Below are positions 32,329 to 46,100 of a stretch of DNA of 64,000 nt, piece by piece. Made by a program: the position numbers and the translations under genes. Source of the DNA: Zoroaster sp. YZ-2022 (Eukaryota; Echinodermata; Asteroidea; Forcipulatida; Zoroasteridae); assembly GCA_029582265.1 (NCBI GenBank), contig CM055822.1, forward strand, positions 40,321,067 to 40,385,066, given 5' to 3'. Under the pieces are notes generated by a model. That model worked only from the letters and a program-made list of their open reading frames with translations, had not been told where the DNA came from and searched no databases. How positions within the stretch are numbered: position 1 is the stretch's first letter; every line of letters begins with the position of its first letter.

Positions 32329-32398
32329 ATGATGGAATGGTTGTTCGTATACGTTATTATCTTTCAAATGGCCATTACTAGCACCTGCGGCCGATCGA
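32329..32398 (+). CDS. Possible first coding exon with signal peptide
   Basis: From ATG 32329 the frame reads MMEWLFVYVIIFQMAITSTC then GRS and meets a consensus donor GTAAGT at 32399. A short polar start, a hydrophobic core and a Ser-Thr-Cys end look like a secretory signal peptide. It is too short for routine ORF listing. No matching second exon was identified downstream, so this rests on the signal and donor alone. Confidence 0.3.
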
Positions 32399-32404
32399 GT
32401 AAGT

Positions 32405-33459
32405 TCCATTTTGCCCTATTTTAATTACACCCTATATTTTGAGAAACGTGGAGGACTGAACATGTCACAAACTGAAGACAAGTTTCTGGTTTCGTTTTCA
32501 TGTAGCTATGCCCCCTCTTGTTTCTGATTAGTTAATTTAACGTCAGAGACAAGTTTCTATTCACCGTGTTCGCAAAATCACGCCCAACTTTTGTAGCGGG
32601 GGGCCTAGTAAAAACGAGCTATCTTTAGTGTCCCACATTCTTCAAAATTAAGTTTTATAAAAATGCTTAACAACTTTAAATCCAGGAAATGTTACATATT
32701 GAATTTATAATTTAATCACCAATTAAATACGTATTTATATAGTAATGATGAGCATTTGTCTACTGAAAAGTTTTGTCTTGTATAATATTAGATAAAAGAT
32801 AGTAGATTCATCGATCGTGCCCTTATATTCACGTTCTATCCGTGTGGATAACATCGCCTCAACGAGTGAGGGGGCGTCAAATCAGTCCACGACTCACTAA
32901 TAATTTCTGGGGCAAATAAGCATTACAGTACTACTTCATTTATCCGCCGATATCTTGCAGGACGTAGCATTCAGTATATTGGTAAGAACTCCTAAAGAAA
33001 CTGTTCTATGGTCACAGATCCACAAACAAATACCTATAAGCTGGACACACCTGTGGCAGCTGTTACTTTAATACATACCCAGTCATTCAATTTCGAACAT
33101 GATTTTGCAGGGTACTGAGTCGTTTGGTAAACTATAGGGAATCGGTCTATCTCAACAGAGAAAAAACATGTGGATCAGGCGTATCCACACTATCTCTGGT
33201 GGTCTTAACATACAGTACGGGAATGACTACTTTTTCTATTTTTCTTTTCTGCACCGACATATTTTCCCTGTCTTTTTATTTGTTTGCTTGTTTGTCTTAT
33301 TGTCTATTTTGTTGTACTCTCCTTGTCTCACCTTCAAACTATTTTCTAAAATTATCTTTCGTAAAAGAGACACCCAGCTGTGATTGAACTCCGTAAAAAG
33401 CAGCAGTAGCAGTACTCGCCTATTCACCATGTCGGCCATTGAGATGGGGAGTATTTACA
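32405..33459. other. Non-coding stretch
   Basis: No reliable gene. The frames at 33124-33387 are hydrophobic and T-rich on both strands and have no recognisable similarity. Confidence 0.4.
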
Positions 33460-34928
33460 TAAGGCCACATAACAAAAAAAAAAATTGTTGAGCGTCCTTT
33501 TTTTCGGGTGTAAGGTGGAGGTTTTTTTTTTTTTTTTTAAATTGAGTTTTTGACATTACAAAATATTAAATAAACAAATCAAAAATCATCAGAATCACTA
33601 TAAAACAGGGATTTTTGTTTTTTAAATGTTTTACTTGTTTTGTTAAAACCCCATTAACTCCTAGACTTCAGCAGAGACATTTTCTGCAAACATTTTCTAA
33701 AAAACTAAAACGCAGTGTAAGTATCTTCTAATTAGGTGTTCGAGAGCTAGCAGCGAACAATTTGTTGCTTTTGTACTTTTTTTTTTTAGGTGTTCGAAAG
33801 CAGCGTGAACAATCATTGTTTTTGTACTGTTTTTTTTTTTTTTTACTTTAATCTCAGTGGCGATCGTCCGGCAACAAAGGCATCCTTGCAAAGCATTTGT
33901 GCCTTCAAACTTAACACATGAACAGAACATACCGTTGCCGACGAGTCCGTTTTCTGTGACGTCATGATTACGTCATCAGGTGTCGAATTACGCTAAAAGT
34001 AAAATATTTAAAACGTTTCATACGTTGCATGAATAAAATTAAACGTTGCACGAATACATTGAAGATCGTTTTGCGCCGCAGCGCAATACGAGGCGCCAGT
34101 TTAATTAATATAGGTGTCGATCTCGATTGTACATATTTCCTGATTAACCAAACACGTACTCACACGATATTTGGTTACACGGAGCTGCATGTACAATCGA
34201 GATCGACGCTGTTTGCCTATATGTGTTGCCGTGGATCGCCAATATGGTCATAAAGAGTTAAGCATCTTTTGATAGGTTACTTTTTTTGATAGGTTACATT
34301 TTAAGTTACTTGATAGGATTTCCTGTACGGCTTCTTCTCGTGTTTTTATCACAAAGAAAACATTTTTTAAGCTGTCCATTCGTCGTTGCATTGTGCCTGT
34401 TTAACTAACAATAACATGGCTAATCAAAGAAAGTTAGTTGATGGAGGAAGCCGAAATGAATCTGCTTCCTCTCCTCCATGGTTAGGCTTCACATGAACAC
34501 ATCTTTGGACAGTAAACAACTAACAAAAATATGAACAAATGATGTCACCAAAATGTATTTAGAATATAAATAAGGATAGGAAAATTCAGTTAAGGTTATG
34601 GTAATTTTTAGTAGAAATTTTATGCCATATATTTTGTAATTTCTGTTTTCTCCAAAAATCTTCAGTTTGTGCACAAATTAAATAGGTAGCCTAGTGATTG
34701 TTTAGTGCACTTTTTCTCAATTTTGTACCCTTCTCAGATACAAAACTTACATAGACAATTATTGGTGAGGAAAAATGCACAATATTCATGACACAATACA
34801 TGTACTTGTAGGTGGCTGTTCTCGAGGCCTTCTCTCATTTAGACATCTCTCATACACATGGAATTATAAGTGATAGTGAGTATATGTGACTCGGCAATTT
34901 CCTTAAATACCTTTTCTTTGATGTAGTT

Positions 34929-35720
34929 TCATGCGAGAACATTTCTTTAATTTATTGGCTACACATTGTCAAGAATAATTGTGCAATTTGGAAAACAAAT
35001 CAATGCCATTTTAAATTTTAATGGTCCAGCTTACTCCAAAATTATACACTATTTTCCCCATTCACATAAATTTTTTAGAACTTTATCTGAATTTTCTAAA
35101 CACTTTTTATTCTTGGTCCATGTACTCACAACACCTTCCTATTATTTTTTGCAGGCATGTTCACTGTGACATATTATTTTCCTCATTCACATAATTATAA
35201 CTTCTCCGAAATTTCTACAATGATAGACCAAAGAATGCAAAAAAAAAGAATAAAAAAACACAAATGTGTTGGTTCATCACCAATGGCAGGACATGCCATC
35301 ACCAAGAACTTAGGGAAGGGGCAGACATTTTTCATGCGAGAACATTTCTTTAATTTATTACACATTGTCAAGAATAATTGTGTGCAATTTGAAAACAAAC
35401 CAATGCCATTTTCAATTTTAATGGTCCAGTTACTCCAAAATTATACACTATTTTCCCCCATCCACATAAATTAGAACTTATCTGAATTTTCAAATACTTT
35501 ATTCTGGTCCATGTACTTATAACACCTTCCTATTATTTTTTTACAGCATGTTCACTCAGACACATTATTTTCCTCATTCACATAAATTAGAACTTCTGAA
35601 ATTTCTCTGCAATGATAAACCAAAGAATGTAAAAAGAATAAAAAAATAAACAAAATGTGCTGGTTCATCACCAGTGGCAGGTACATGCCATCACCAAGAA
35701 CTTGGGGAAGTGAACATTTT
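34929..35720. repeat. Tandem duplication, about 400-bp unit
   Basis: Unit A (34929-35331) and unit B (35332-35720) both start TTTCATGCGAGAACATTTCT-like. Both contain ATTATACACTATTTTCCCC and end near CCATCACCAAGAACTT.GGGA. The units differ by small deletions. Confidence 0.75.
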
Positions 35721-35789
35721 ATTCCAAAATTACCAATTCCAATGACATACAGAGAGTTCATTTATTATAAATGCAGATTGATTCTGTTT

Positions 35790-37170
35790 TCTTGTCAACA
35801 AAGGATGGGTTCATTTACACTGAAGTAAATTGACGCATACATGTGTCAGACCAGTACACTCATTTCTAGATTGGTTACAAGTAGGTTAAACAGGTCAACA
35901 AAGTGGGGGAAGGAAATGTAATCACAAAAGTCAAACTATAAAAACCCAACAGACAGTTAAAATAAATATGTATTTCATTGTTTTATTAGCACCATTAAGC
36001 ACCCATACAACTTCTTTTTGGTTATTTCAATGTTCAACAATTTATGTACAAAATGGCATCTGATCTTAGGGTTGTAATTTGTAGTATGGATGCAGCACAG
36101 ACATTTTGCCAATCATGTGTACAACTCCTGAAATGTAAAAATCAATGTAGAATTTGTTTTCAAATTTTATACTTTTTTGTCGTTATTTGCGGTATAGGAG
36201 GGAAACAAAGACAGGTTAATATGTCACAATATGGAGATGCTTGATTACAGTGTGATTATCATTGTCAATTTATCATTACATTTTGTTATAAACTTAACCT
36301 GAAAGTGAAGTATATTATAAATAAAGACTAAATTTATTTTGTACAAGAATTTAATACCAAGAGATAAATACCATGTTGGCTTCATTTGAAATCTAAAATT
36401 GAAAGTTTTTCCATTTAAACAAAGTGAAAAAGGGGCAAACCCAAATTATCGATTTGGATCTGGTGGATATATATTCCGCTTTTCTTGTCAACAAAGGATC
36501 ATGGTTGTCTGTTTTACACTGAAGTCATTTTATTTGTTACATGTGTAAGACCACAACACTCACGAGATTGGTTACAAGTAGGTTAAACAGGTCAACAAAG
36601 TGGTTTCAATTGATTGTGGGGAGGAAGTGTGTAACCACAAAAGTCAAGTCATGAAATCCAACAGAGAGTTAAAATAAATATGTATTTCATTGCTGTATTA
36701 GCAATTTGGCAACACTCATACAACCGTCGATTATTTCTAACGTCTAACAATTTATGTACAAAATGGCATCTGGATCTTTAGGGTTGTAACTTGTAGTATT
36801 GATGCAGTTAAGACATTTTGCCAATCATGTACAACCTGAAAATGTAAAAAATCAATGTAGAATTTGTTTTTAAATTTATTACATTATTTTTTAAAATTAT
36901 TTGCAGTACAGCTGTAAACAAAGACAGTTTATAAGCATGTCACAATAAGGAGATGCTTGATTACAGTGTCACTATCATGTCAATTGATTATTATATTTTT
37001 GTTATAAACTTTACCTGAAAGTAAATAAAGTATAAATTTATTTGTATACAAGACTTAATACCAAGAGACAACACTAATGTTGGCTTTATTTAAATCTGAA
37101 ATTGAAAGTTGTTCCACAAACAGTTGAAAAGGCAACCAATTATCAGATTTGATCCAGTGGATATAATTAC
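35790..37170. repeat. Tandem duplication, about 695-bp unit
   Basis: Unit A (about 35790-36475) and unit B (about 36480-37170) share TCTTGTCAACAAAGGAT, TAGGTTAAACAGGTCAACAA, AACAATTTATGTACAAAATG and GGAGATGCTTGATTACAGTG in the same order. AT-rich and non-coding. Confidence 0.75.
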
Positions 37171-39544
37171 ATTTAATTTGTTTAAATTAGGAATTATTTA
37201 CTTTTTGACAAAAACTCTCTGCGGGGGGCAGGGAAGATAGAAAGAATGGATGCAAGCTTTTCTTCCAACTTTATACTATGGTAGTGATAAGCTTTGTTTT
37301 CTAATGAAAGCCCAATTAGCTGAAGGAAAGTAAAGGGAAATATTTATATGGTCTCCGCTTCATGTTCTGCAACTTTATCGCCCCAAATAACTTAACCTAA
37401 TAATTTCCTCAGTTTTTGAATTGCAGCTAAGTTTAATCCAGTTAATATATGTAGTCCCTTCTACGCTAAATAAACTTGCGACTTTATGACCATAATAAGG
37501 CTGGAATAGGCGACCATGCCTACAAACCCTGGCAAACTATTTTCATAATAGTGATTTATGTTGATTTATCATCGACATGGTTTTTGGGTAGTGTGTTGGG
37601 CTAGTGTCAATATTTAAATAAAAAACAGTGTTCCGGGTCACACTTGTTAATTTCTAATTTTATTGCTTAACTTCACAACTTTTTCAAGTCTAACAGCCAA
37701 TATCTCAAGAACTAAATGACATTATTAGAAAACAAAAACACAATTGAATTCCTTACATTAATAGCCTATTTGTAATTTTGTGAAATGACTTATCATCACT
37801 GCTGCCAATGGTCCAATTATTAGTGGCACACGAAGTAACGATTTCACCAATTTTAAAATGGTCATATTCATAGCTTTAATTTGATGTATAAGTTGACAAT
37901 TTTTTTTTCTTCATAATTCTATGAGGAGGTCATATATGACCTTCAAACCACCTAATTCGACCTTTATTTCCTGTCCAAACAGTAAGTTCAAATTCAACAC
38001 ATTAACGCAAAAATTGATATGTCTTTTGAATATGAAATTGATAGTTATATAAAAGATTACAAACCCTTGCACAATATAATATTTACATCATCGTTGAAAA
38101 TTTGATTGAACCGAAGCGGACTGAACACCGTGTGTGTTTGTTCTAACAAACTACCCCTAAGCTCTAGTTGAATACTTGTTCTGTTTTTTGTCAACATAAA
38201 CAACCTTTCTTCAAACATCTTTTCCAACCTTTTAGATTTTGAAACAAATATCAGCTGAAAATATGGGAGTTGATAAGTTTGAGCAGAAAGAATAAAGAGA
38301 TACATTGTCATCGTTGTCAAGAAGAGCCACTACCTTTTAATGACAAATTATTGCGCAAAATAGGAAGGACCTAATCCTCAATAAAAGTATTTTGGTTTCA
38401 CGAACAGCCAGTCATCTCCAAAACATGCATTTAACTACATTGCATCAAAGGGCACACAACTCGTTTTTAAGTTTTCACGAATAGCCACAAACGTCAGATC
38501 ACGTGACATGCGGTCCCTTTCCTATGGGAAAAACACGTTAAGTGTATAGTAGGTACAAGGGTATTTCAATGCAAACCAACTCTTCACCGTCGTGCTGGAG
38601 CCCTCACGGGCTATTGTTGCGACCACAACAGGCATTTTTACCGGGAAAATCCATGAAAGCGAGTAGTACGGGGATTAAAAATCATGAATGGTTGACTGGA
38701 CAGCATGGTGGAAACATGTGAACTGAAAGTATGAAGTTCTGTGGTGTTAGTCTGTTTCCCGCTCGCATAAACAAGTGAATATACTCGAATCAGTGCACAC
38801 GACGACAGGGACCAACCACCGCCGGCATTTTTTTGCACTACGCTTTGCAGTTTGGCCCATAGCGAATGTGTGATACGAAAAAAATCCGCGCCGTGAGATC
38901 GAAACCTGTGGGATCAGTTTGACGCTTCGGCATAATACAAACTGTGTGCGCGGCGCAGAATGGAGCCAAATTTGACTGAAAAGATCGTTGAAAATGCCGT
39001 TCTATGATTAAAAAAAAAAAAAAAAAAGAAAAGGGTCGGGGGTTTCGTAGGGTCGGGTGGGGACGATCAACATTTTTTTTATGTGGCCTAATGACGAAAT
39101 ATACAAAATCATAATTACCGGTTTAGTGAGCTCATTATTTACGCAGCCATGAAATAGTATAGGCATCATGCCCTGTCATCGAAAGTCTGTTCTGATGTAA
39201 AGATACATGGGTTCTCAATTGTACTAACCTTTGTGTTCCACAGACCAAGAGATCATTTAAAGACAATACAGTCGGTAAATACCTCAACCCCACTTTAAAA
39301 AGTAAGTAATTCTAAGTAGGAATCACCAAAAATAAAAACTATTTTTCTTTAACCTTCAAAACCTATGAAAATGTAATATCATCACACTACCGCGAACGGA
39401 AGTTGATATACTTAAGTGTCATCGAGTTTATTTTGATGACGCACATTTACGAGAGGCGAACGCAACAACTGTTTACTGCGGTACGTTTTGTGGTGACAAA
39501 GCATATTACATCGCGTAACAGCTGCAAAAATAAGTTTATCAACC

Positions 39545-39919
39545 ATGACTCTCGAAAGTGTTTTTGAAGAAGTTTCCAAAAGTAGTACTGACCAATTGTG
39601 CTGTTCATCATCGTCGTATTTGATGGAGATTATACTTGATGCCAAAGTTGGTTATATAAGTGGACATAGAATCGTATCAATTAAGCCCGGAATGGACGAA
39701 ATCCAGACGAAACCAGGCGAAAATGGCGAAGCTGAGGGAAAATTCGAGTCCGGCATAAGTACATACAATGGTACCCTTATTTTCTTTGCTTTTACGAACA
39801 AATATTCTAAGAGCAACCACAGTTTTGAATGTCCAGCATTTGATTTGTTGAATTTGTTATCAGTAAAGTTAATCTTCACTGCAAAATGCGTCCAAATTGT
39901 TCTTGCTTTGTGCCGATAA
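39545..39919 (+). CDS. Hypothetical 124-codon ORF, doubtful
   Basis: An open frame from ATG 39545, with acceptable context (ACCATGA), encodes a Ser/Glu/Lys-rich protein with no motif I recognise. The antisense strand is also open over most of this stretch (39652-40101), so at most one of the two is real. Confidence 0.2.
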   Translation: MTLESVFEEVSKSSTDQLCCSSSSYLMEIILDAKVGYISGHRIVSIKPGMDEIQTKPGENGEAEGKFESGISTYNGTLIFFAFTNKYSKSNHSFECPAFDLLNLLSVKLIFTAKCVQIVLALCR

Positions 39920-40117
39920 AACAACTTGCTGATCTTGCCGGTGGTGTCAACCAGACCAATAGTTTGACAAATGACCCGGCCCTGGTATGTATACGTATGT
40001 CCACACTGCACTGGAAATGCGCACAGACGCACACACAATAAAACGAGTTGCACGGTCAAGGGAAATCCCATCACCATGTACATGTACGACCCCACGGACA
40101 AACGCGGCGGCAGCCAT
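39652..40117 (-). CDS. Hypothetical secreted/membrane protein 5' exon, doubtful
   Basis: On the minus strand, ATG 40117 (MAAAAFVR) sits in good context. One base shift later the frame is open to 39652, with a hydrophobic leader (FPLTVQLVLLCVRLCAFPVQ) and then CGHTYTYQGRVICQ. This could be a signal-peptide-bearing first exon with a homopolymer (GGGG) error. No family recognised. It competes with the plus-strand ORF 39545-39919. Confidence 0.28.
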
Positions 40118-41083
40118 ACTGCTGTTAAGATGGCTCCTTCGAGCTCCCGTAAAAGTACGTCATAAAAACAGGAATAATTTTTTACCGCTAATGGGCCTTA
40201 CATGTCCAATAGACGTCGCGGATTTCAACCAGTTAGAATTTTGGCTGAAAATCATGATTTTTTTCAGTACTTTGGTGTTAATTTTTTTGGAATAGCATAT
40301 AAATAACTAAATACATATTTCGAACAATTTTCGAGAAAAACAAACTGGTTACTTTGTATGGGATTCTTAATGCTGAACAATGCACGCTATTGGGGTGCAA
40401 CTTGAGTTAGTGTTGCTAGATAAAACAATTTTAAAATCAAAAATATATATTTCCCTTCCTAATCACTGTGGAATAGGAAGGGCAGTATAACTGTTTAGCA
40501 TAAAATGTTAATAAATGCTGTGTATTCGCACTATTATTTTATGGATTTGAACAAAATTTTCAACTTTTGAAGAACGACACAAGGTTCATGGACTAATATG
40601 ATATATAATTGCTGAATGAAAAACCGTTGCTATGGAAACATTACATATTATTAAAAACATTAGAAACATAATGTTAAGTAAAACTTTATCAATATTTTGT
40701 TGCTTATATATTTCAACATGATTTATGTACAATCTCTGAAGACGTTTTGTGTATAATTATCCTGTTGCTATGGAAATAAAATCAATTTGTTATCATTTTA
40801 CCAAATTAATAACAAATAATAGTAACCAAAATTTTAGTATCTTATATCAAATTTGGATAATTAACTTCAAAATTCGCTCCATGGATAATGCATTGAAAGT
40901 AAATTCTGTTACCATGCGAACTTTGGTGACATAAATATGTTAACAAAATAACAAGTAAATTGAGAGTTACCAGCCACTAAGCCATGATTGGAGTTTTCAA
41001 CTTTATGAGAGTGATAACGGAAGTTGCACTCGAAGTAAATCCGGTGATGAAAAGTCAGTATTTGTTCTGCAGTATGTGTCTTT

Positions 41084-41137
<54 letters not shown>

Positions 41138-43170
41138 TTTTTCAACGCATGGACAATTCTGGGGAAAGATCCTATGGACCATCACCCAGTCCACAAAGTG
41201 AGAGGATATATCCCCATCCCCGGGATTTACGCCTTGATTAAATGTTTGAAACACTGACTGGCGATGATCTCATAATCAGGTTTCGTTTTAAGGAAATGCT
41301 TCGCCTTCTGCATTTTACAATCTTATAGATGTCGCCCTTATGATGCTGGTGGGAGATGGCACAATTATTCAGCCTTTGAAAACAAACTTCAATTTGAATT
41401 TTCAATCCCATGAAAAAAAGTATGGATCAACATTTAACCTTATTGTCGTTTTAAAAATTTTTAAAAATACATAAATAGTGACTATTGAGTTATCAAGTAG
41501 TTTGAAAAATCTATTGATCTTCATTTGGACAATATTTTATTCATAAAACTCATTAAATTACAGTTGTTATTATATTTGAGGTGATTTCGTTTCGATGAAC
41601 TTTTGTTTACAATAGCTGGACTTTGGGCATGCGTAACTTTAAAAAGTCTGTTTTGTTAATAGGACTCTGACTTTACCCATAGTCATTACCCAGTTGAATT
41701 AGTTGGCTCATAAGTTCACGGCATCTCAAATCATCTTACTTATCCAAAACATAATATTTTACACAAAAAGTGAAATATCTACCCTTAAAATTAAAGAGAA
41801 ACTTGTCTCACCTGGATGCTGGAAAATAATTAGAAACGGGGCCAACGCGTCAACATTGACAGTTCATTCAGCGCAAGCACGCATAAAAAATTAATACATG
41901 TACATATTGCCTGTCTATACAACGCGTATACGCGAGTTTGTACAATAGGGAACAACACCGGCAAATTTAAGGCGATGAAAAATAGTGACCTACGCATAAC
42001 TTCTTCTCAGCGTTTATCATCGTGTCAATTGCAGATTATAATTATTTGTAATTATCGATAGTCACATCGCGATTAGGGCCAAACGGAAGCAAAATTTTGA
42101 TTTATTGTAGTGGGGAAAATGGTTGAAGTATTCTTTTGGTGCCGTTTCAGTCATTCTTGGTCGATATATTTGTTTGACCCCTCAAAATGAACCATGTATT
42201 TCTCCCTTTCATATGGTATACATTTTATAATGGCAACAGTTCCGTTAACTCGTGCTTAAACGCAAACAAGTGCAGCTATGATTTAGCTTGACCCGTCTGA
42301 AGTGGGTCAAGTCCCCACTCGCAGCGAGTACTCGATTTATCATCATATTTTCGATCTTTGCGGCGTTGTAACTTCTGCAAATATCACACAACATTAATAT
42401 TATACATAGTTTTTGTTTCGATATTTATTGCTTTTTATATTTTTCTTTAATTAAAAGGAATTAGAGTGCCACACAGCGCAAAATATCACGTGACTAAAAA
42501 TCCATTTAATTACTTTTTATCCTATTATTAGCGGCTTGATTGTTGTTGGTTGAGGACAATAAAATGCCAAAAATGTGGGTCACTGCTAGTCAACTAAATA
42601 TTTGCGTATAATATTTAGTGGTATCAAAAGAGGTGGCCGGGATGATTTCACCTAAATGCACCACCCCTGTAACGAGAGTTCATCTTTTATAGGGAAGGAA
42701 CAACATTGGTAATATTGGCAAAACTGCTCATGGGTACAATTACCTTCTTGAATCAAACAGTTTCAGCTGAATTCAAAGTCTATGTCATGAGAACAAAGTT
42801 ACAAATTTACAATTTAGTACTATCAACCAAGTTGACGGAGCCAACTTTTTGTAAACATGTATGACGTCTGCAACGTTTTGTAAATGTTCATTACAACACT
42901 ATTTTCGTGATTTCTGAAATGGGGTATTACATTGTTCAGTATTATTGGTAACTAACCCCTTGATAACTTCACATCAAGTTAACTTTCGGATATTAATTCG
43001 GTAATGTAACAATGTTGTACCGTCCCATTATTAAATCCCAAATATAATTACGAGAACATAATTATGGATGTATTAGCACAGATATTTAACCTATATTCAG
43101 GTGAAGCTTTTCTCTGTATGTAATCACACTGGAGTCCAATATTGAAGAGATGCTATTCAATGGAGTTAGA
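40118..43170. other. AT-rich non-coding stretch
   Basis: Contains a (TA)n array at 41088-41132 and a small dyad, TTGACCCGTCTGAAGTGGGTCAA, at about 42289. No gene supported. Confidence 0.45.
41088..41132. repeat. (TA)n microsatellite
   Basis: About 22 TA units. The flanking short frames on both strands exist only because of the array. Confidence 0.95.
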
Positions 43171-46100
43171 GTCAAACATCATAAGCTGGTTCGATAAGAA
43201 GGCGCCTTATGTCATCTCCCTGAATGACCTCCAATCCGACCACGGTTACTAAATTACTTCTCTGCCATTGGTTACGTAGCATAATTATTGCAGTGAGTAA
43301 ACACCTTTTCATACACGATTTGTCAAGCTTCCCACTGAACCATCCCGACATTGCTGGTAGTCTCGCATAGCACAATTCTGACAGAACAATGATATTCCAA
43401 TGAGAACGTATACTAGACATGTATCGTGTTTGAAAAACAGAGCAAGCACCAATCTCGTTCTCACTGCTGGACCCTGTAGGAAAACAAATTTTTCAACGCT
43501 GATTGGTTGCTAAACAAAATGATATTCACAAAAACACTATTAGGTCTATTGTATTCGAAGAAACAAAATCGATTTGTTTGATGTATAAAATCATGCCTAT
43601 ATATTTTTATAATTATGTGTTAACGCATATCAATTATGACGAAATGAATATTTACGGGCAATGCCGTATATGATTTAAATTAGTTGATAGCCTAGTCTCG
43701 GCCACTTTACTGCAGTACACACTTTGTTAGTAAACGTGTATAAGACTATGAGACTAAAACATATCAGCTACGTCATGCAAAAATCTAATTTACATGTCGA
43801 AAATGTTGGGATATTAAAATCGTCCCGTTCCAGGGCAAGAGAAACAGTGAGTACGAGAGTGACAGAAACTGGCTTAAATGTCCTTCAGAAAATTTCATCA
43901 AGATCGGACCAAAAAAGCGTTCTTGAAATATTATTTTAAAAAATGTCATTGGGACAAAACAAACACAACAAAACAAACAAAAAAAAAAAAAAGGCGGGGG
44001 TGGGGTGGGGCAAGTCTACCCGCACCGATGTTGAAGTCGACCGATGGCCATAAACTAGAGACATTTTTTGCCTTATGATTTATGACATGGTGGCGCGGTC
44101 CAGTACATTTGGTTTTACACATATATACAACCTTTCTCCCACACTCATCCGTAAGGATTTTCACTGCAGTGTGGACCAAAAATGTTTGTGAAGAGGAATA
44201 TAATATTAATAATGCCTCTTTAAACTCACAGAATTGGTTGTTTAAAACAAAATAGTGATTTTCTTCTCCCAACCTCCTTTTTGTCTCGAATTCAGAAAAG
44301 CCTGAGGTCCAACGCGCACTTAAAATGGGCTAAAACAAATTGCCCATCTCTTGCTTGGGTAAAATCGCTTTCCTGATGTCGTGCCCATTATAAGTCACAC
44401 GTTCATTGGACAATGCAGTAGGTCATCTTAGCAGAATTATCAATAATGGATTTTTTCCAAATATTTAGAGAGGATATGGTCATAAGGAAACTATAAACAA
44501 TATCAGTTTTATTTTTTTCAACCCAAAAGGTACCCAGATTGTAAAACGTAATTTTTGTCTTCACCTATTTTATCTGGAATTCAGATGCTAAGTCCCCAAT
44601 GGGGACAAATTCTTAAAATTTGTGGTAAAACATGACATTTTGCATAGGAGTATAAGAATGGACTAAATATCATTTTACATGCTAGTGTACCAACTTGGAT
44701 CTCAAGGTATTTTGGGGCGAAAGGGGCCTAATAGATTTTTGAGAAAAAATATTATTAAAAAATACAAGCAATTTGACGTCTTCGAGATAGGGACTTTGTA
44801 TCATTTTATGGCTGAATACGATAATGGCATACATATTCAGATGAAGATCGATCTTCGATGCTACCTGTTTTTTTTAGTGGGGATTTGCTTATCAGAAACG
44901 TTCGGGGACAAAAGACCACAGACCAATTTGACCCTAGCATGCCCAATCCTTTATAAAAGGAAAATCTGAAATTGGCAATTTTGGGTAATTGTTGCTCATT
45001 TAGATGCAGACCCATTTTCTATTTCTAACATTTTTAGGGGCGGATGTATGTTTTCTGCAGGAGGGGTATGAAGTATGACCTCCAGCAAACTTCATCTCTG
45101 CGGTACTGAGTCAACACCTCCTCTCTTCTAACAATATGGTCCCGCCCACCCTACAATAGACAACATACACATGTTACTACATCAGTCTAGATCTGAAAAT
45201 GTTTCTCCATTCTGCTGGTTTTTTTTTTAATTTAATATAATAAAGTAAAACACATATGTTGAAAAAATGTTTTTATTTGGTCTTGTGCCGCCTTTTTTTA
45301 ACACTCTGACCCGCCCATAAAAGGATCCACACGTGAACATGTTTTACTTACCATTTTAGACACTAATTTAAACAAACTTTCAATGTTAAAGTGAGATTTC
45401 TAGATTTTGCAATGTTGTGGTCTCAATTCCATGAAATAGAACCCAGAATACAAGAGTGACTCATCCTTCATCACGCTTTTCCTTTTAGAGGAGAAACATC
45501 ATTAACATTTTTGTTTTCAATTCTGAATACAGGTAACTCATTATTTGTTTTGTACCTCCCACTTTTTTGTTAATATTGTGCCTCGCCCACTGAATAGGGC
45601 ACAATACGATGACGCATGCAGAGTCTCAAAATGTTATACTTTCTTCTGATTTTCTTTCTTTAAGATATAAAATTGACACAATACAACAGTCAGCTTTCTA
45701 ATTTGTTATTAGGTGTCTTGGTTGACCTTTTAACAAATTTAAACCCTGCCCCAAAAAATAAGTGGGTGCAAACCCATGATGGGTCTATAGCTTAAGTAAT
45801 GATATTTGGGTCCCATTCTGAACACCTGGTGCAACATGTCATGCTGTTACCACAAAATACACAATTGTTTTGGTTGATAGCAGCTGGACCATATGTCTGG
45901 GAAAACAAATGGTCCCTCTTTAATATGTTCCCACGTACAACACTGATAGTTTCAGTGTTTTTTACTTTGTGTGATATTGTCGACTTAAGAGAGGTAATTT
46001 TGCAAACGCAACATCAGGAAGCTGGGTGATTTTTTAAATAAGAGTTGGGCAGGGGACGGATCTGGAAATCAGGTACCGAAAATGGCATAAGATTTCCTCC

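Larger units (their letters stand above)
33736..38164. other. 4.4-kb insertion in TIR element copy 2
   Basis: No coding gene recognised. It begins with a short duplicated AGGTGTTCGA..AGCAGC block (33737 and 33789) and then tandem duplications (34929-35720 and 35790-37170). It ends …CTACCCCTAAGCTCTAG before copy-1 sequence resumes. I could not define inverted ends or a clean target duplication; CTAATT/CTAGTT at the borders is only suggestive. Confidence 0.5.
33462..39088. mobile_element. TIR element copy 2, split by 4.4 kb
   Basis: The left part 33462-33735 matches 660-920 of copy 1. The right part 38165-39088 matches 925-2248. Both outer ends carry the AGGCCACATAA-type TIR next to TA (33460-33461 and 39089-39090). 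The intervening 33736-38164 is absent from copy 1, so it is a later insertion or internal expansion. Confidence 0.75.
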
